A stretch of 64,000 nt of DNA from Erythroxylum novogranatense (GCA_029891385.1 CM057235.1:20763120-20827119), one strand, 5' to 3'; counted from the first letter of the stretch, positions 1 through 10,114 are shown. Notes: generated by a model not told the origin, from the letters alone. Program-made: numbers and translations.

Positions 1-1492
1 TCTAACATACAAAATGGATCACAGTTGTTGTCATTCTTGATTCAGCAGGAACTCGCACGATTGTTGAAGGGGAAGTCATCTGAAGAATCTCATCTCGTGA
101 ATTTGATATAAACTAAGTTTGCAGGTATGTCACATTTGAATCTTGCTATTAAATCTGTTTCAACTTGTGAAAGTTGGATAGTGGATTCCGGAGCTACTTC
201 CCATATATGTATAGACAAACATTTGTTTCAGTCATTGATACCTGTAGACAAAGTCACAAAGTTATTTTTACCTAATGGGGAGGTGAATGATGTTCAATAT
301 AAAGGCATTATAACTTTGCATGGGAAGATAACTTTGAAATCAGTCATATATGTGCCTACTTTCAGTCATAACCTAGTATCAATGAGCAAGTTAGCCCGAC
401 AATCTTCATTCAATGCTTTATTCTATTTTGAATACTGCTTATTACAGGACCAGAATACTAAAAGAGCAGTAGCTAAGGGGAAAGTTTTCAAAGTCTGTAT
501 TTTCTAGACAGTGACTCTTTCATATGTAGTAATTCAATTTGTACTTCTACTTTTGCATTTGTAAAACCCGAAGGGGAGCAGATATGTAGTGTTCATGATA
601 GTCTTGCTCATAGAACACTGTGGCACACAAGGTTGGGCCATCCTTCTGATGTTGTAATGAGACATATTACTGATTGTAGCAGTTTTGTGAATAACACAGA
701 CTTTTCATGTGAAGTTTGTCCCCTTTCTAAGCAAGTTAGGACTAGTTTTCCAATCAGTTTTACACGAGCAGCTATGCCTTTTGAATTATTACATGTGGAT
801 ATTTGGGGGCCTTATAAAGAAGTTTCAATTTATGGGGCACATTACTTCTTGACTGTTGTTGATGATCACAGTCGATGTACCTGGATATTCTTGATGAAGC
901 ATAAGGCGCAAGCTAGTTATCTTCTTGAAAAAATTTTGATTTATATTCACAGACAGTATGATGGTCGTGTCAAGATTGTGCGGACTGATAATGGTTCAGA
1001 GTTTTTGGGTAAAGACACACAAGCCATGTTTAGTAACAGAGGTATTAATCATCAGAGGACATGTGTTTATACTCCACAACAGAATGGTGTTGTGGAGAGA
1101 AAACATCGACATTTGCTACAAGTGGCACGAGCATTATTGTTTCAATCTGGTCTTCCAAAGAATTTCTAGAGTCATAGTGTTTTACATGCTGCTTTTCTAA
1201 TCAATCGGTTGCCTAGTAAAATGCTTAGTTGGAAATCTCCTTATGAGGTGTTATATGGGCATTCACCCAGTTATGTTGAATTAAGAAACTTTGGTTGTTT
1301 ATGTTATGCGGTTGATACTCACCCACATAAGGATAAGTTGGCTCCTCGATCATTCCGCAGTGTTTATCTTGGTCATTCTCCAGGCCAGAAGGGTTACAAA
1401 TTGTATAATTTGCAAACCAAACAGTGTTTTGTTTCCAGAGATGTGTCATTCTTTGAAACTGTACATCCATTTAAACAGCTTCAGGATAATCC
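1..1492 (+). pseudogene. Element A pol, part 1: gag linker, protease, integrase
   Basis: The frame is open on entry and shows a typical linker ending in an FAG-like sequence, with a stop at 112-114. The aspartic protease follows, with motif WIVDSGATSHIC near 175-210. A one-base shift near 490 moves reading into the next frame, which carries the GAG-pre-integrase motif LWHTRLGHPS (about 618-648) and the zinc-binding CEVC. The integrase core has DIWGP, TDNGSEF and a PQQNGVVERKHRH glutamate region (about 795-1115). A TAG at 1167-1169 replaces the Trp expected after KNF. The integrase C-terminal region (FGCLCYAVDTH, VYLGHSPGQKGYKLY) runs to the junction with D. Confidence 0.88.
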
Positions 1493-1676
1493 TATAAGAA
1501 CTAGGGTTGTATATTTTGAAAAAGCTTCTCACATCGTATTGAAAGTATTGTGAAGAATATATACACTGGAACTATACAAGGAAAGAGATAAAATGTACAA
1601 TAAATCAGCAGTAGAATCAGAAACTGATAGCACCTAATTAGGCGCAATATTATGGTTGACGATCTTATCCTTAACA
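1493..1676 (-). repeat. 3' LTR of element D
   Basis: This 184-bp LTR is identical to 5323-5506 except for c at 1577 versus t at 5407. On the element strand it begins TGTTAAGG and ends CTTATA, so its termini are TG...TA rather than TG...CA. The pol stop codon (1634) lies inside this LTR. Confidence 0.95.
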
Positions 1677-4600
1677 CCCCCCCGCAAATGAATGGGGGGT
1701 AGCACCATGAGTTTGTCTTTGAATGCTAGAAACCGTTGCTTCGACAAGGATTTAGTCAATACATCAGCTACTTGATCAGAGGTGGAAATGTAGGAAACAA
1801 GGAGCTGCTTTTGCCGAACCTGGTCACGAACAAAGTGGAAATCCAACTCTAGGTGCTTGGACCGAGAGTGGAAGACGGGATTAGCAGCGAGGTAAGTGGC
1901 AGCAACATTATCGCACCAGATTTTTGGAGTGGTAGGAAGGATGTGGTGAAGCTCTCGAAGAAGGCACTGAAGCCAATAAACCTCGGAAGCCGCCGATGCC
2001 AATGCGCGATACTCCGAATCGGTGCTGGACCTGGCAACTGTTTTCTGCTTTTTCGAGGTCCAAGATATGAGATTCACACCATGAAAAACGGCATAAGCTG
2101 AGGTGCTTTTACGATCCACCTTGTCTCCGCCCCAATCCGCATCCGAGTAAGCCACAAGAGGAGCATGGCGAGTCGGTCGAAGGACAAGACCATGATCAAT
2201 TGTGCCACGCAAGTAACGCAAAATCCGCTTTACAGCCTGCCAATGGTGAATACAGGGTGAATGCATATATTGAGCGGCCTTATTTACAGCCAAGGAGATG
2301 TCTGGCCTAGTGAGAGCAAGATATTGGAGAGCACCAACAACATGGCGATACAGAATCGGATCCTCGAATGTTGTCGATGTGGTGGCGGTGATATCAGATT
2401 GGGGAGTAGAAGGGGTTGCAGCCGAAGATGCATCTTGCATATTAGCTCGTACAAGAAGATCCTGAATGTATTTACCTTGAGAGAGCTGCAGTCCATCATC
2501 TTGCCATGTTACTTCGATACCTAGAAAGTATGATAGTGAGCCGAGATCTTTCAGGGTGACCGTCTGACTAAGTTGTTTGATGAGCTTGTCAAGCAGAGAG
2601 GTGGAGGATCCAGTGAGAATCAAATCATCAACATATACTAAACAATAAGCAGTCTCACCATTTTTGGAGTAAATGAAGAGCGAACTATCCGATTTGGAGC
2701 CAGAGAAACCGAGAGTGTGTAGAGCATTAGTTAAGCAGAAATACCAAGCTCTAGGAGCTTGTTTCAATCCATAAAGTGACTTCTTAAGAGAGCACACAAA
2801 GTCAGGTTTTGTAGGATCAATAAAACCTTGAGGTTGCTCCATGAACACCGGAACATCAAGGGCACCATGAAGGAAAGCATTGGATACATCAAGTTGTCGA
2901 ATCAGCCATCTGTAGTTAACGGCAATAGAAAGTATTAAGCGAATTGTGGCCGGCTTAATGACGGGGCTGAAGGTTTCAAAATAATCTATTCCAGGGCGTT
3001 GGTGAAATCCCTTTGCCACTAGCCTAGCCCGGTAACGATCGATGGAGCCATTGGCCTTAGTTTTGATGCGGTACACCCATTTACAGCCAATAATATTTGA
3101 TGCCTGAGATCGTGGAACCAAGTCCCAAGTTCCATTGGACATGAGAGCGTCGATCTCCTCGGACATTGCTTGCCTCCAGACTTGTTGTTTTGCCGCATCC
3201 GTATACGATGAAGGAGCGGATAAGGCGGCTTGGGAAGTTGTAGTGAACACCCTAGGCTTGAGATTTCCTGTGCGAGACCGAGTGATCATTGGATGGGTGT
3301 TTTGTGGCCCAATAGAAGCCGATGGAGCAGGGGGTGGAATCGGAGCAAGCGTTGGAAGGGAGGTTGTAGTAGAAATGTTAACAGGTGGCATAGCATGATT
3401 TTGGTTCATAGTGGTAAGCTGGCTGTCGATGCGAGGCTGAGGTGATGTTGGGGTAATAGGGGGCTGTGTTTGTGGCATAGTTGGAGTAGATTGGGTGGTT
3501 GGTACTGGGTGAGTGGAGCTCGATTTTCCAAGAGAAAAGACTGTAGTAGGGGATGGTGGTGAACCGAGTACCGAGGACCGCCCATCACTTTCTTTGAACG
3601 GGAAGACCTGTTCATCAAAAAGAACATGACGTGAGTAGAAAAGTTTGTTGGTGACTAATGACAAACATTTGTAACCTTTGTGCAGTGTACTATATCCCAG
3701 AAAGACACATTTTGTGGAACGAGGTTCTAACTTATTAGCAGCATAAGGACGTAACCATGGATAACAACAACATCCAAAGACACGCAAAAAATTATATTCC
3801 GAGTTACGATGGAAAATGGCTTCATAGGGTGATTTGTGGTTAAGGCGAGGTGTTGGGGGCCGGTTAATAATGTAAACAGCTGTGGCAAAGGCATGATCCC
3901 AATATTTAGGTGGAACAGAGGAGTGATGGAGGAGTGCTCGGCCAGTTTCAGTGATGTGACGATGTTTGCGTTCAGCACACCCATTTTGTTCAGGTGTGTG
4001 AGGGCATGAGCTACGTTGTATTATGGCATTGGTGGCTAGATACTTTTGTAGTGCTTGAAATTCCCCGCCCCAATCGCTCTGAAATTGTTTGATAGGTTTG
4101 GCAAAGAATTTTTCCACTGTAGCTCGGAATTGAATAAAACAGTTAAAAACATCAGATTTACGACGAAGAAAATAGATCCATGAGTACTTTGTATAATGAT
4201 CAAAAAAGACAACATAATATAAAAAGCCATCAACAGAAGCAATTGGAGAGGGTCCCCATAAATCAGAACAGATTAATTCCAAAGGTTCTTTAGCTTCAAA
4301 ACTAGAATCCAAAAAAGGCAATTTGTGAGATTTACTAATACAGCAAGCCTCACACAAGGATAAATCACGCTTAGTAGAAGCGATCAATTTATTTAAACTC
4401 AAAACTTTGCTAACGGTCCTAGGGCATGCATGTCCCAAGCGAGCATGCCAGGTAGGCAACGACACAGAATAACAGGCTGGAGGCACCGAATCAGCAGCTA
4501 GGCGATATAGGCCATCTCTAATGAACCCCCGATGAAGTACCTGCTTCGTTTTGCGGTCCTTAATCACAAAAGAATCAGAAAAGAATTCAATAGAGACATC

Positions 4601-5242
4601 ATTAGTATTAGTAAACTGAGGGACAGACAACAGGTTGATATTAGCCGCAGGAACATGAAGCACATTTTGTAACGAAAAAGGATGGGAATTGACAGATAAA
4701 GTATGAGAACCAAGATGAGAGATAGGTAAGCTTTTACCATTTGTCAATGTGACTTCCTCAGTGCCAGTGTACTCGGAGTGAATGCCCAAGTTTTCCAGTT
4801 CAGAGGTTAAGTGATGGGTGGCACCCGAATCAACGATCCACTGCTTGTCAGAGGCATGTGGAGAAGAACTATAATTTGCGGACGGCTTGGGATTGTAGGA
4901 GGTGTATTTCGGGCTGGGGCAGGTTTTGTTGGTGTGTCCACGGCCTTGACAGTTATAACATGTAGGTTCATTGGTGTAGAAAGAACCACGGCCACGATTG
5001 TGTGGACGGCGACTGCCGCGACCTCGTCCACGAGAGGAATTGGGTGCAGATTGCTTGCCAGCATAGTGCGCAACCGCAGGTGGATGAATCATCTCATTTT
5101 CAATTTTCAATTGAGCTTCTTCAGATAGAAGTAAACCAAACAGATCATCAAAGGATACAGAGACTAATTTGGCCTCGATATTGCGAGTGAAGGGGCGATA
5201 CTCAGGCCCTAAACCACGAAGGATATAATCAACAAGATCATC
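1634..5242 (-). CDS. Element D gag C-terminus plus complete copia pol polyprotein
   Basis: The frame is open from 5242 to the stop at 1634, about 1200 codons; the first Met in it is at 5110. Residues before that Met are the end of the copia gag domain (LVDYILRGLGPEYRPF, then a LLLSEEAQL segment). Counting from Met 5110, the CCHC knuckle CYNCQGRGHTNKTC is at 51-64 and the protease WIVDSGATHH at 91-100 with catalytic Asp94. GAG-pre-integrase WHARLGHA is near 221-228. The integrase catalytic triad candidates are Asp283, Asp346 and Glu380. RT follows, with YVDD encoded at about 2624-2635, and RNase H is last. No stop or frameshift is visible. The frame closes upstream at TAG (5243-5245), where the gag deletion joins. 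It could make protease, integrase and RT/RNase H but not a complete capsid. Confidence 0.93.
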   Translation of the reverse strand, partial: DDLVDYILRGLGPEYRPFTRNIEAKLVSVSFDDLFGLLLSEEAQLKIENEMIHPPAVAHYAGKQSAPNSSRGRGRGSRRPHNRGRGSFYTNEPTCYNCQGRGHTNKTCPSPKYTSYNPKPSANYSSSPHASDKQWIVDSGATHHLTSELENLGIHSEYTGTEEVTLTNGKSLPISHLGSHTLSVNSHPFSLQNVLHVPAANINLLSVPQFTNTNDVSIEFFSDSFVIKDRKTKQVLHRGFIRDGLYRLAADSVPPACYSVSLPTWHARLGHACPRTVSKVLSLNKLIASTKRDLSLCEACCISKSHKLPFLDSSFEAKEPLELICSDLWGPSPIASVDGFLYYVVFFDHYTKYSWIYFLRRKSDVFNCFIQFRATVEKFFAKPIKQFQSDWGGEFQALQKYLATNAIIQRSSCPHTPEQNGCAERKHRHITETGRALLHHSSVPPKYWDHAFATAVYIINRPPTPRLNHKSPYEAIFHRNSEYNFLRVFGCCCYPWLRPYAANKLEPRSTKCVFLGYSTLHKGYKCLSLVTNKLFYSRHVLFDEQVFPFKESDGRSSVLGSPPSPTTVFSLGKSSSTHPVPTTQSTPTMPQTQPPITPTSPQPRIDSQLTTMNQNHAMPPVNISTTTSLPTLAPIPPPAPSASIGPQNTHPMITRSRTGNLKPRVFTTTSQAALSAPSSYTDAAKQQVWRQAMSEEIDALMSNGTWDLVPRSQASNIIGCKWVYRIKTKANGSIDRYRARLVAKGFHQRPGIDYFETFSPVIKPATIRLILSIAVNYRWLIRQLDVSNAFLHGALDVPVFMEQPQGFIDPTKPDFVCSLKKSLYGLKQAPRAWYFCLTNALHTLGFSGSKSDSSLFIYSKNGETAYCLVYVDDLILTGSSTSLLDKLIKQLSQTVTLKDLGSLSYFLGIEVTWQDDGLQLSQGKYIQDLLVRANMQDASSAATPSTPQSDITATTSTTFEDPILYRHVVGALQYLALTRPDISLAVNKAAQYMHSPCIHHWQAVKRILRYLRGTIDHGLVLRPTRHAPLVAYSDADWGGDKVDRKSTSAYAVFHGVNLISWTSKKQKTVARSSTDSEYRALASAASEVYWLQCLLRELHHILPTTPKIWCDNVAATYLAANPVFHSRSKHLELDFHFVRDQVRQKQLLVSYISTSDQVADVLTKSLSKQRFLAFKDKLMVLPPIHLRGGVKDKIVNHNIAPN
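1677..1685 (-). promoter_or_regulatory. Polypurine tract of element D
   Basis: On the element strand GCGGGGGGG directly precedes the 3' LTR start TGTTAAGG. This is the expected position and composition for plus-strand priming. Confidence 0.85.
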
Positions 5243-5312
5243 CTATAACGGAAGAAGGAGTGATGGCCATTAGGATCGGAAAGGGAAAAAGACGTTTGTC
5301 AAGAACGGCTAA

Positions 5313-5322
5313 TCTGATACCA
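5313..5322 (-). promoter_or_regulatory. Primer binding site of element D (initiator-Met tRNA type)
   Basis: On the - strand the bases immediately inside the 5' LTR read TGGTATCAGA, the classic plant copia primer site complementary to the 3' end of initiator methionine tRNA. Complementarity stops after 10 nt (TTAGCCG follows instead of GC). Confidence 0.85.
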
Positions 5323-5506
5323 TATAAGAACTAGGGTTGTATATTTTGAAAAAGCTTCTCACATCGTATTGAAAGTATTGTGAAGAATATATACACTGGA
5401 ACTATATAAGGAAAGAGATAAAATGTACAATAAATCAGCAGTAGAATCAGAAACTGATAGCACCTAATTAGGCGCAATATTATGGTTGACGATCTTATCC
5501 TTAACA
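5323..5506 (-). repeat. 5' LTR of element D
   Basis: This is the second 184-bp copy. It is bounded on the right by the target duplication AATCC and on the left directly by the primer binding site. One mismatch to the partner LTR implies very recent insertion. Confidence 0.95.
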
Positions 5507-7417
5507 AATCCTCACTCTACTGATAGTCCTGTTCCATTACCAACTGTTGTAACTGATGAGACTTCTTTCGATGTTTTGGTTCTGAATGATGCAGATGTGT
5601 CCATTTTACCAGAGCCACGTGATGCCTCGGTGGTTCCTGTTGCTGATCCTACTGACCTTCTCACACCTACAGACAGTCCTAGGTGAAGTTTGCGAGTTCG
5701 GCAGCTGCCCTCTTGGCTGCGTGATTTTGTATCGAACGTAAGCCTTACTTCTCCTTCTTTAAAGTGTTTACCTGTGCCGAGTAGTTCTTCTCATACCCCT
5801 AATACATATCCTTTTACTATAAATCCTGGTTTAAGTGTTGAGTATGTTGAGTTTTTGGCCAATGTCTCCAATTTTACCGAACCCACATCGTATTTGCATG
5901 CTCGTCAAGATCCTAATTGGGTTAAGGCTATGAACTCTGAATTGGATGCTCTTGAAAATAATGATACATGGGATCTTACCACACTTCCCGAAGGGAAAAA
6001 GGCCATTGGTCCGAAATGGGTATACAAGGTTAAGTTGAAACCCAATGGTGAAGTTGATAGGTTTAAAGCTAGGTTAGTAGCAAAGGGGTATAACCAGGTT
6101 GCAGGGGTTGATTACACTGATTGCTTCTCACCGGTAGCCAAGGTGGTCACCGTGCGGATTTTGTTTGCTCTGGTTGCTGCTAAAGGATGGGCTTTGCACC
6201 AACTAGATATTAATAACGCTTTCCTCCATGGTTTTTTAGACGAAGAGGTCTATATGCTTCCTCCTGAAGGCTATTCCAAGGCAGCACCGCATGAGGTTTG
6301 CAGGTTGAAGAAGTCGTTATATGGGCTTAAGCAGGCTTCTCGACAATGGAATGTTGAATTAACACTTTGGCTTCAACGTTATGACTTTCTACAGTCTCCG
6401 CATGATCACTGTCTATTTACTTTTCAGCATGTTGCTTGTTTTTTGATCATCTTAGTCTATGTAGATGATATGCTATTGACAGGAGATTCCGAGGAGGAGA
6501 TTCAGAAGGTGAAGATGTTTCTAGATACTACTTTCACTATTAAAGATCTTTTCCATGCCAAGTATTTTTTGGGTCTTGAATTTGCTCGTTCGACCCATGG
6601 AATGTATATTAATCAACGCAAATATGGGTTGGATTTGGTTGAGTCTGTTGGCTTATTGGGTTGTAAGCCTGTGTCCACTCCTTTACCGAAGGGTTTAATT
6701 TTAGCATCCTCGAGTGGTTCTTTACTTACTGATCCCCACCCATACCGACAGCTGGTTGGGAGGTTGTTGTATTTAGGGTATATGCGCCCGGACATCACCT
6801 TTGCTATCCATCAGCTCAGCCAGTTTGTTCATGCTCCTACAGAGATTCATTGGCAGGCGGCTCTCCATGTTTTGCGTTATTTGAAGGGATGTCCGTCGCT
6901 TGGATTGTTTTATCCTGCTAATCAATCTTTTGTTCTTCAAGCGTTTTGTTATGCGGATTTGGGGGCTTGTCGTGATACTCGCCAATCCGTATCTGAGTTT
7001 TGTATTTTTTTAGGTTCCTTGTTGATTTCTTGGAAATCCAAGAAGCAAGCTACTGTGCCTAAGTCTTCAGCGGAGGCGGAATATCAGAGTATGAGTTCGG
7101 TGGTTTGTGAACTTCTCTGGGTTTCTTACATTTTGCGGGATTTTCGGATATCTGTTCCTCTTCCTATTTATGTGTATTGTGACAATCAGGGGGCACTCCA
7201 TATTGCTGCCAATCCAGTGTTTCATGAGTGCACCAAACATTTGGACATCGACTGCCATATCGTTCGCGAGCAGCTGAAACTGGGTTTTCTTTCTTTACTT
7301 CACACTTCTTCTTCTACTCAGCTAGCCGGCATTTTTACTACGTCCCTTTCTAGTCCAGCTTTCCGTGGGTTTCTCGTCATGTTGGGCTTGCGTGATTTCT
7401 TACAGGATCCAACTTGA
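5507..7417 (+). pseudogene. Element A pol, part 2: reverse transcriptase and RNase H
   Basis: The frame resumes directly from 1492 (…FKQLQDN joins PHSTDSP). It first passes a Pro/Ser/Thr-rich spacer (5512-5683). A TGA at 5684-5686 replaces an Arg codon. From 5690 the frame is open to TGA at 7415-7417. RT motifs include WVYKVKLKPNGEVDR, LDINNAFLHG, LYGLKQASRQW and YVDDMLLTGD (near 6455-6485). RNase H is recognisable by CYADLGACRDTRQS, SWKSKKQ, SSAEAEYQ and CDNQGALHIA. Domain order RT then RNase H after integrase is the copia arrangement. Confidence 0.9.
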
Positions 7418-7425
7418 GGGGGGGA
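7414..7425 (+). promoter_or_regulatory. Polypurine tract of element A
   Basis: TTGAGGGGGGGA lies between the pol stop and the LTR start TGAAGG. It is the usual copia plus-strand primer position. Confidence 0.8.
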
Positions 7426-7599
7426 TGAAGGAAATTATTTATCACGTTAGCTTCGTTATCGTTACTGTTAATGTACTGTTAGTTTAGTTAGTTAGAGAGC
7501 CGTTTATTTTCAGCAATGTATATAAGACTGTAGATTGACGATTCTTAATAATGAAGAATATATGAGAAAGTTTCTGCATTTTTAGTTTTCTTCTATACA
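7426..7599 (+). repeat. 3' LTR of element A
   Basis: About 174 bp from TGAAGGAAATT to CTTCTATACA, bounded by the polypurine tract on the left and BBE-like coding sequence on the right. A TATA-like TATATAAG lies at 7519-7526. The right boundary is chosen by the terminal CA and the start of gene-like sequence, because the 5' LTR is not in the window for comparison. Confidence 0.7.
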
Positions 7600-7614
7600 A
7601 TAGAGATTTGTTCA

Positions 7615-8411
7615 GGTGCAACCGAAATAGTTTATAGGTGGCAACAGGTTGCTCCTTATTTACCCAAAGACCTTTTCATTAGAGCAATGCCACAAGTTGT
7701 GAATCGAAGCCAGGATGGTGAAAAAACAATCCAAATCTCTTTCATTGGATTCTATCTAGGAAAAGCTAATAAACTGCTAAACTTAACAAATTCTGCTTTC
7801 CCTGAACTTGGTTTAAAGAAAAATGACACCAAGGAAGTGAGTTTGGTGGAATCAACACTTTTCTGGGCAAATTTTCCCAATGGAACATCTGTTAACGTTT
7901 TGTTAGACAGGCCCGCCAGCACTCAGGTCTTTTCCAAAGGGAAATCTGATTTTGTCAGAAATTTAATTCCAAGGCAAGGATTAGAACACATATGGAATTA
8001 AGCTGATGATCCAGGTTGGTCCAATGTGGATGCAATGGAATCCTTATGGAGGAAGGATGAATGACCTTCCCTCATAGAGCGGGGTACTTGTTCAAGATTC
8101 AGTATTCCCTGTTTTGGGTTGATGAGAAAATCGATGTTGACCAGCAGTTAAATTTGTTGAGAGACATGCACGCTTCGATGGCTCCATATGTGAGCAAGTC
8201 TCCAAGAGAATCGTTTCTCAACTACCGAGATCTTGATATTGGTAGCAACCAAAGCAATCGTACAGATTTTAATGTTGCAGCTGACACTTATGGCAGTTCC
8301 TATTTCATGAACAACTTCCGTAGATTGACTTAGGCTAAGCGCAGAGTTGATCCTGATAATTTCTTCAAGAACGAACAGAGTATTCCTCCTAATCCTATCA
8401 TTAATGGGTAG
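7615..8411 (+). pseudogene. 3' part of a berberine-bridge-enzyme-like FAD oxidoreductase gene
   Basis: Translation gives GATEIVYRWQQVAP, then PQVVNRSQDGEKTIQ, SFPEL-like FPELGLKK and VSLVESTLFWANF. These are characteristic of the C-terminal substrate domain of plant BBE-like (reticuline-oxidase/THCA-synthase-like) secreted flavoproteins. The frame breaks at 7999-8001, where reading shifts to IQVGPMWMQWNPYGGRMNDL. It shifts again near 8055 to TFPHRAGYLFKIQY and on to DLDIGSN and MNNFRRLT. A TAG at 8331-8333 follows, then KRRVDPDNFFKNEQSIPP and the natural stop at 8409-8411. The N-terminal FAD-binding half is absent: element A sits exactly at the break. The specific substrate cannot be inferred. 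Confidence 0.85.
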
Positions 8412-8585
8412 GGCTGGTTGTTTATGCTTTTGTCTGTTTACGATACGAAGAATTTTACTGTCAGGTCAGGTCCTCTATTTGAGTTTATGATTAAAAAATT
8501 GCAATAACGTATCCTACGAAGAATTTTACTGTCAGGTACTCTCTTTAGTTTTCCTCTCGATTGTTTTATCTTGTTCTTATTTTGA
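8412..8585. other. 3' flank of BBE-like pseudogene with a 23-bp direct repeat
   Basis: No coding sequence is seen. A 23-bp stretch (TACGAAG...TCAGGT) occurs at 8444-8466 and again at 8515-8537. The segment ends at an A-rich run (8584-8600) where the LINE remnant begins. Confidence 0.5.
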
Positions 8586-8994
8586 AAAAAAAAAAAGAAA
8601 GAATAAAATGCATTCATAGGAAAAATATATATAGTTAAGAGCTTACATTACAATAAGTCTAGGGGATACCCCTTAAAAACATAAAATATCAGGAACTATT
8701 TAGCTAAGCAAACCGAAATGTAATCAAGAGAAAAAGACTAGAGAATGATATTGTTGGTGGAAATGCTACTTCTTTGACACAGAATTTCAAAGACAAGATT
8801 GTCTGTGCCCTTCGACTTGGATTCAAAACGTCTGGCATTTCCATATGGATTGGACACACATGCTAACAACTACTTGATGGGACGAGATCTTGGTAGTTGT
8901 TAGAGTTGCCAAACAATAAACAATGCATGGCAGAGAAAGTGTTCTCTTGCATAAGGAAATCGTAACACATTAGAACAGTTTTCCATACTCGATT

Positions 8995-9220
8995 AGTCAG
9001 TCACCTCACACATAAAAAAAAAATAGATGATCTCTGGTTTCTTCCTGGAGTTGATAGAAGGGGGCAGAGGGCATTGATGCTCAAATAACTGATTCGATCA
9101 GCTATATTCAACATGTTTTGTATAGTGAGCCACAATAGAAAGGATGTTCTTGGTAGGATCATTTTGTGCCAAATGATTCGATGACAAAATATCTCGAATT
9201 TCCTCACCTGTAACAAGTCC
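8995..9220 (-). pseudogene. LINE zf-RVT domain remnant
   Basis: The - strand frame reads IIWHKMILPRTSFLLWLTI followed by an NMLNIADRI-like stretch. This corresponds to the 'W-x-P-(R/K)-x-SF-x-LW' core of the zinc-binding RVT domain at the C-terminus of plant LINE reverse transcriptases. No zinc-binding cysteine pair remains intact. Confidence 0.65.
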
Positions 9221-9427
9221 CGAATGACTTTGTTTGATAATTTGTGAGTTAGCCTAGTATGCCAAAAGAATGTATCCTGTCCTGAGAGATAGAGGGAGAG
9301 TAATGAGGTTGCAAATGTCTAAGATTGTCTAGAAAATTCCAGCAGCCTTCGTTGATGAAGAAATCCATTATAGTATGGAGAGGAAAATTGACAGAACCTC
9401 CGAGCAAATGTTGAGATTGGAATAAAG

Positions 9428-9599
9428 GTTCTTGACAGTGACGGAGCCAGAAATTTAATATAGGAGGGCTCAAATATTTAAAATTTTTAAATCTTGGAAG
9501 ACCAATGTACCACTAGTCTCCAAATAACTCCATCCTTATATACATATATATAAATATATATAATATTTTTAAAATTTTGGCTACGTCCCTGGTCCTTGA
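9428..9599. mobile_element. 156-bp hAT-type MITE with 8-bp target duplication
   Basis: The element is 9436-9591. Its left end is CAGTGACGGAGCCAG and its right end, read inward on the other strand, is CAGGGACGTAGCCAA, so the terminal inverted repeats match at 12 of 15 positions. It is flanked by 8-bp duplications GTTCTTGA (9428-9435) and GTCCTTGA (9592-9599), which match at 7 of 8; 8 bp is the hAT size. The interior is AT-rich and noncoding. It inserted into the LINE. Confidence 0.8.
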
Positions 9600-10109
9600 C
9601 CTGTCCAATTATCAACCATAGAGATATAAGCTTCTTGTTGCCATGGTGCAAGATACTTGGTCCTAAACAAGATTCCTCAAACGAATCAACTGGTTCAGAA
9701 AATAAGACTTGTTATTCGTCTTGCGAACAACCCAGATACTTCTTCCTTTAAGGAAATATGAACGAAGCCAACGTATCCATAACATTTGCCTATCTTTGAG
9801 AATCCACCATAATCATTCAGGATGAGGATATGATTAGTGAGTTTCACATAAGGGATGTTTAGCCCTCCTTCAGCGTTTAGGAAGCAAATGTTTGACCGTT
9901 TAACTTTAGCTCCCATCATATAGTTCCATAACAAGTCCTTGAGTAATCTTTTAATCGAGTTGATGACCTTTTTGGCAAGAAAATATGTGAGCTCCAATAA
10001 ACATATATATATAGACCTAAGAATCGATTGGAGAAGCTGAATTTTCCACAAATGAAAGGAAGTGATTCACCTAAGATCTGATTCTCTTCTGAATCTTCTC
10101 AACAAGAGG
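9600..10109 (-). pseudogene. LINE reverse transcriptase C-terminal fragment
   Basis: The longest open piece (9695-10051, 118 codons) contains the connection-domain pattern of plant LINE RTs: KIQLLQSIL, then FLAKKVINSIKRLLKDLLW and a GGLNIPYVKLTNHILIL stretch. It continues the RT fragment at 14875-15131 across the element B insertion. Confidence 0.75.
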
Positions 10110-10114
10110 ATAAC

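Larger units (their letters stand above)
1493..5506 (-). mobile_element. Young Ty1/copia element D, gag-deleted, inserted in A
   Basis: This 4014-bp element has two 184-bp LTRs that differ at one base, a PBS, a polypurine tract and a perfect 5-bp target duplication AATCC (1488-1492 and 5507-5511). It lies on the - strand, so the 5' LTR is on the right. The internal region is only 3646 bp because most of gag is missing: after the PBS and about 65 bp of leader, the sequence jumps directly into the last part of the gag domain. Pol is uninterrupted. The small LTR and single CCHC knuckle resemble Ale/Retrofit-type copia, but this lineage assignment is an inference. Confidence 0.95.
1..7599 (+). 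mobile_element. Ty1/copia LTR retrotransposon A, 5' end outside window, split by element D
   Basis: The + strand carries copia domains in the order protease, GAG-pre-integrase, integrase, reverse transcriptase, RNase H, followed by a polypurine tract and one LTR. The element is interrupted at 1493-5506 by element D. Removing D together with one copy of its AATCC target duplication restores a continuous reading frame, which proves the nesting. The 5' LTR, primer site and gag start lie left of the window, so A's own target duplication cannot be read. The pol has at least one frameshift (near 490) and two in-frame stops (1167-1169 and 5684-5686), so A is dead. Its 3' LTR abuts the remaining half of a BBE-like gene. 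Confidence 0.9.

Noticed and set aside
3135..3445. + strand frames opposite element D pol
   Set aside because: Shadow frames of an intact copia polyprotein on the other strand.
5313..5322. tRNA gene matches (TGGTATCAGAGC-type motifs at several places)
   Set aside because: Each lies next to an LTR and is only 10-14 nt long, so they are primer binding sites, not tRNA genes. The only tRNA-like promoter boxes belong to the SINE.
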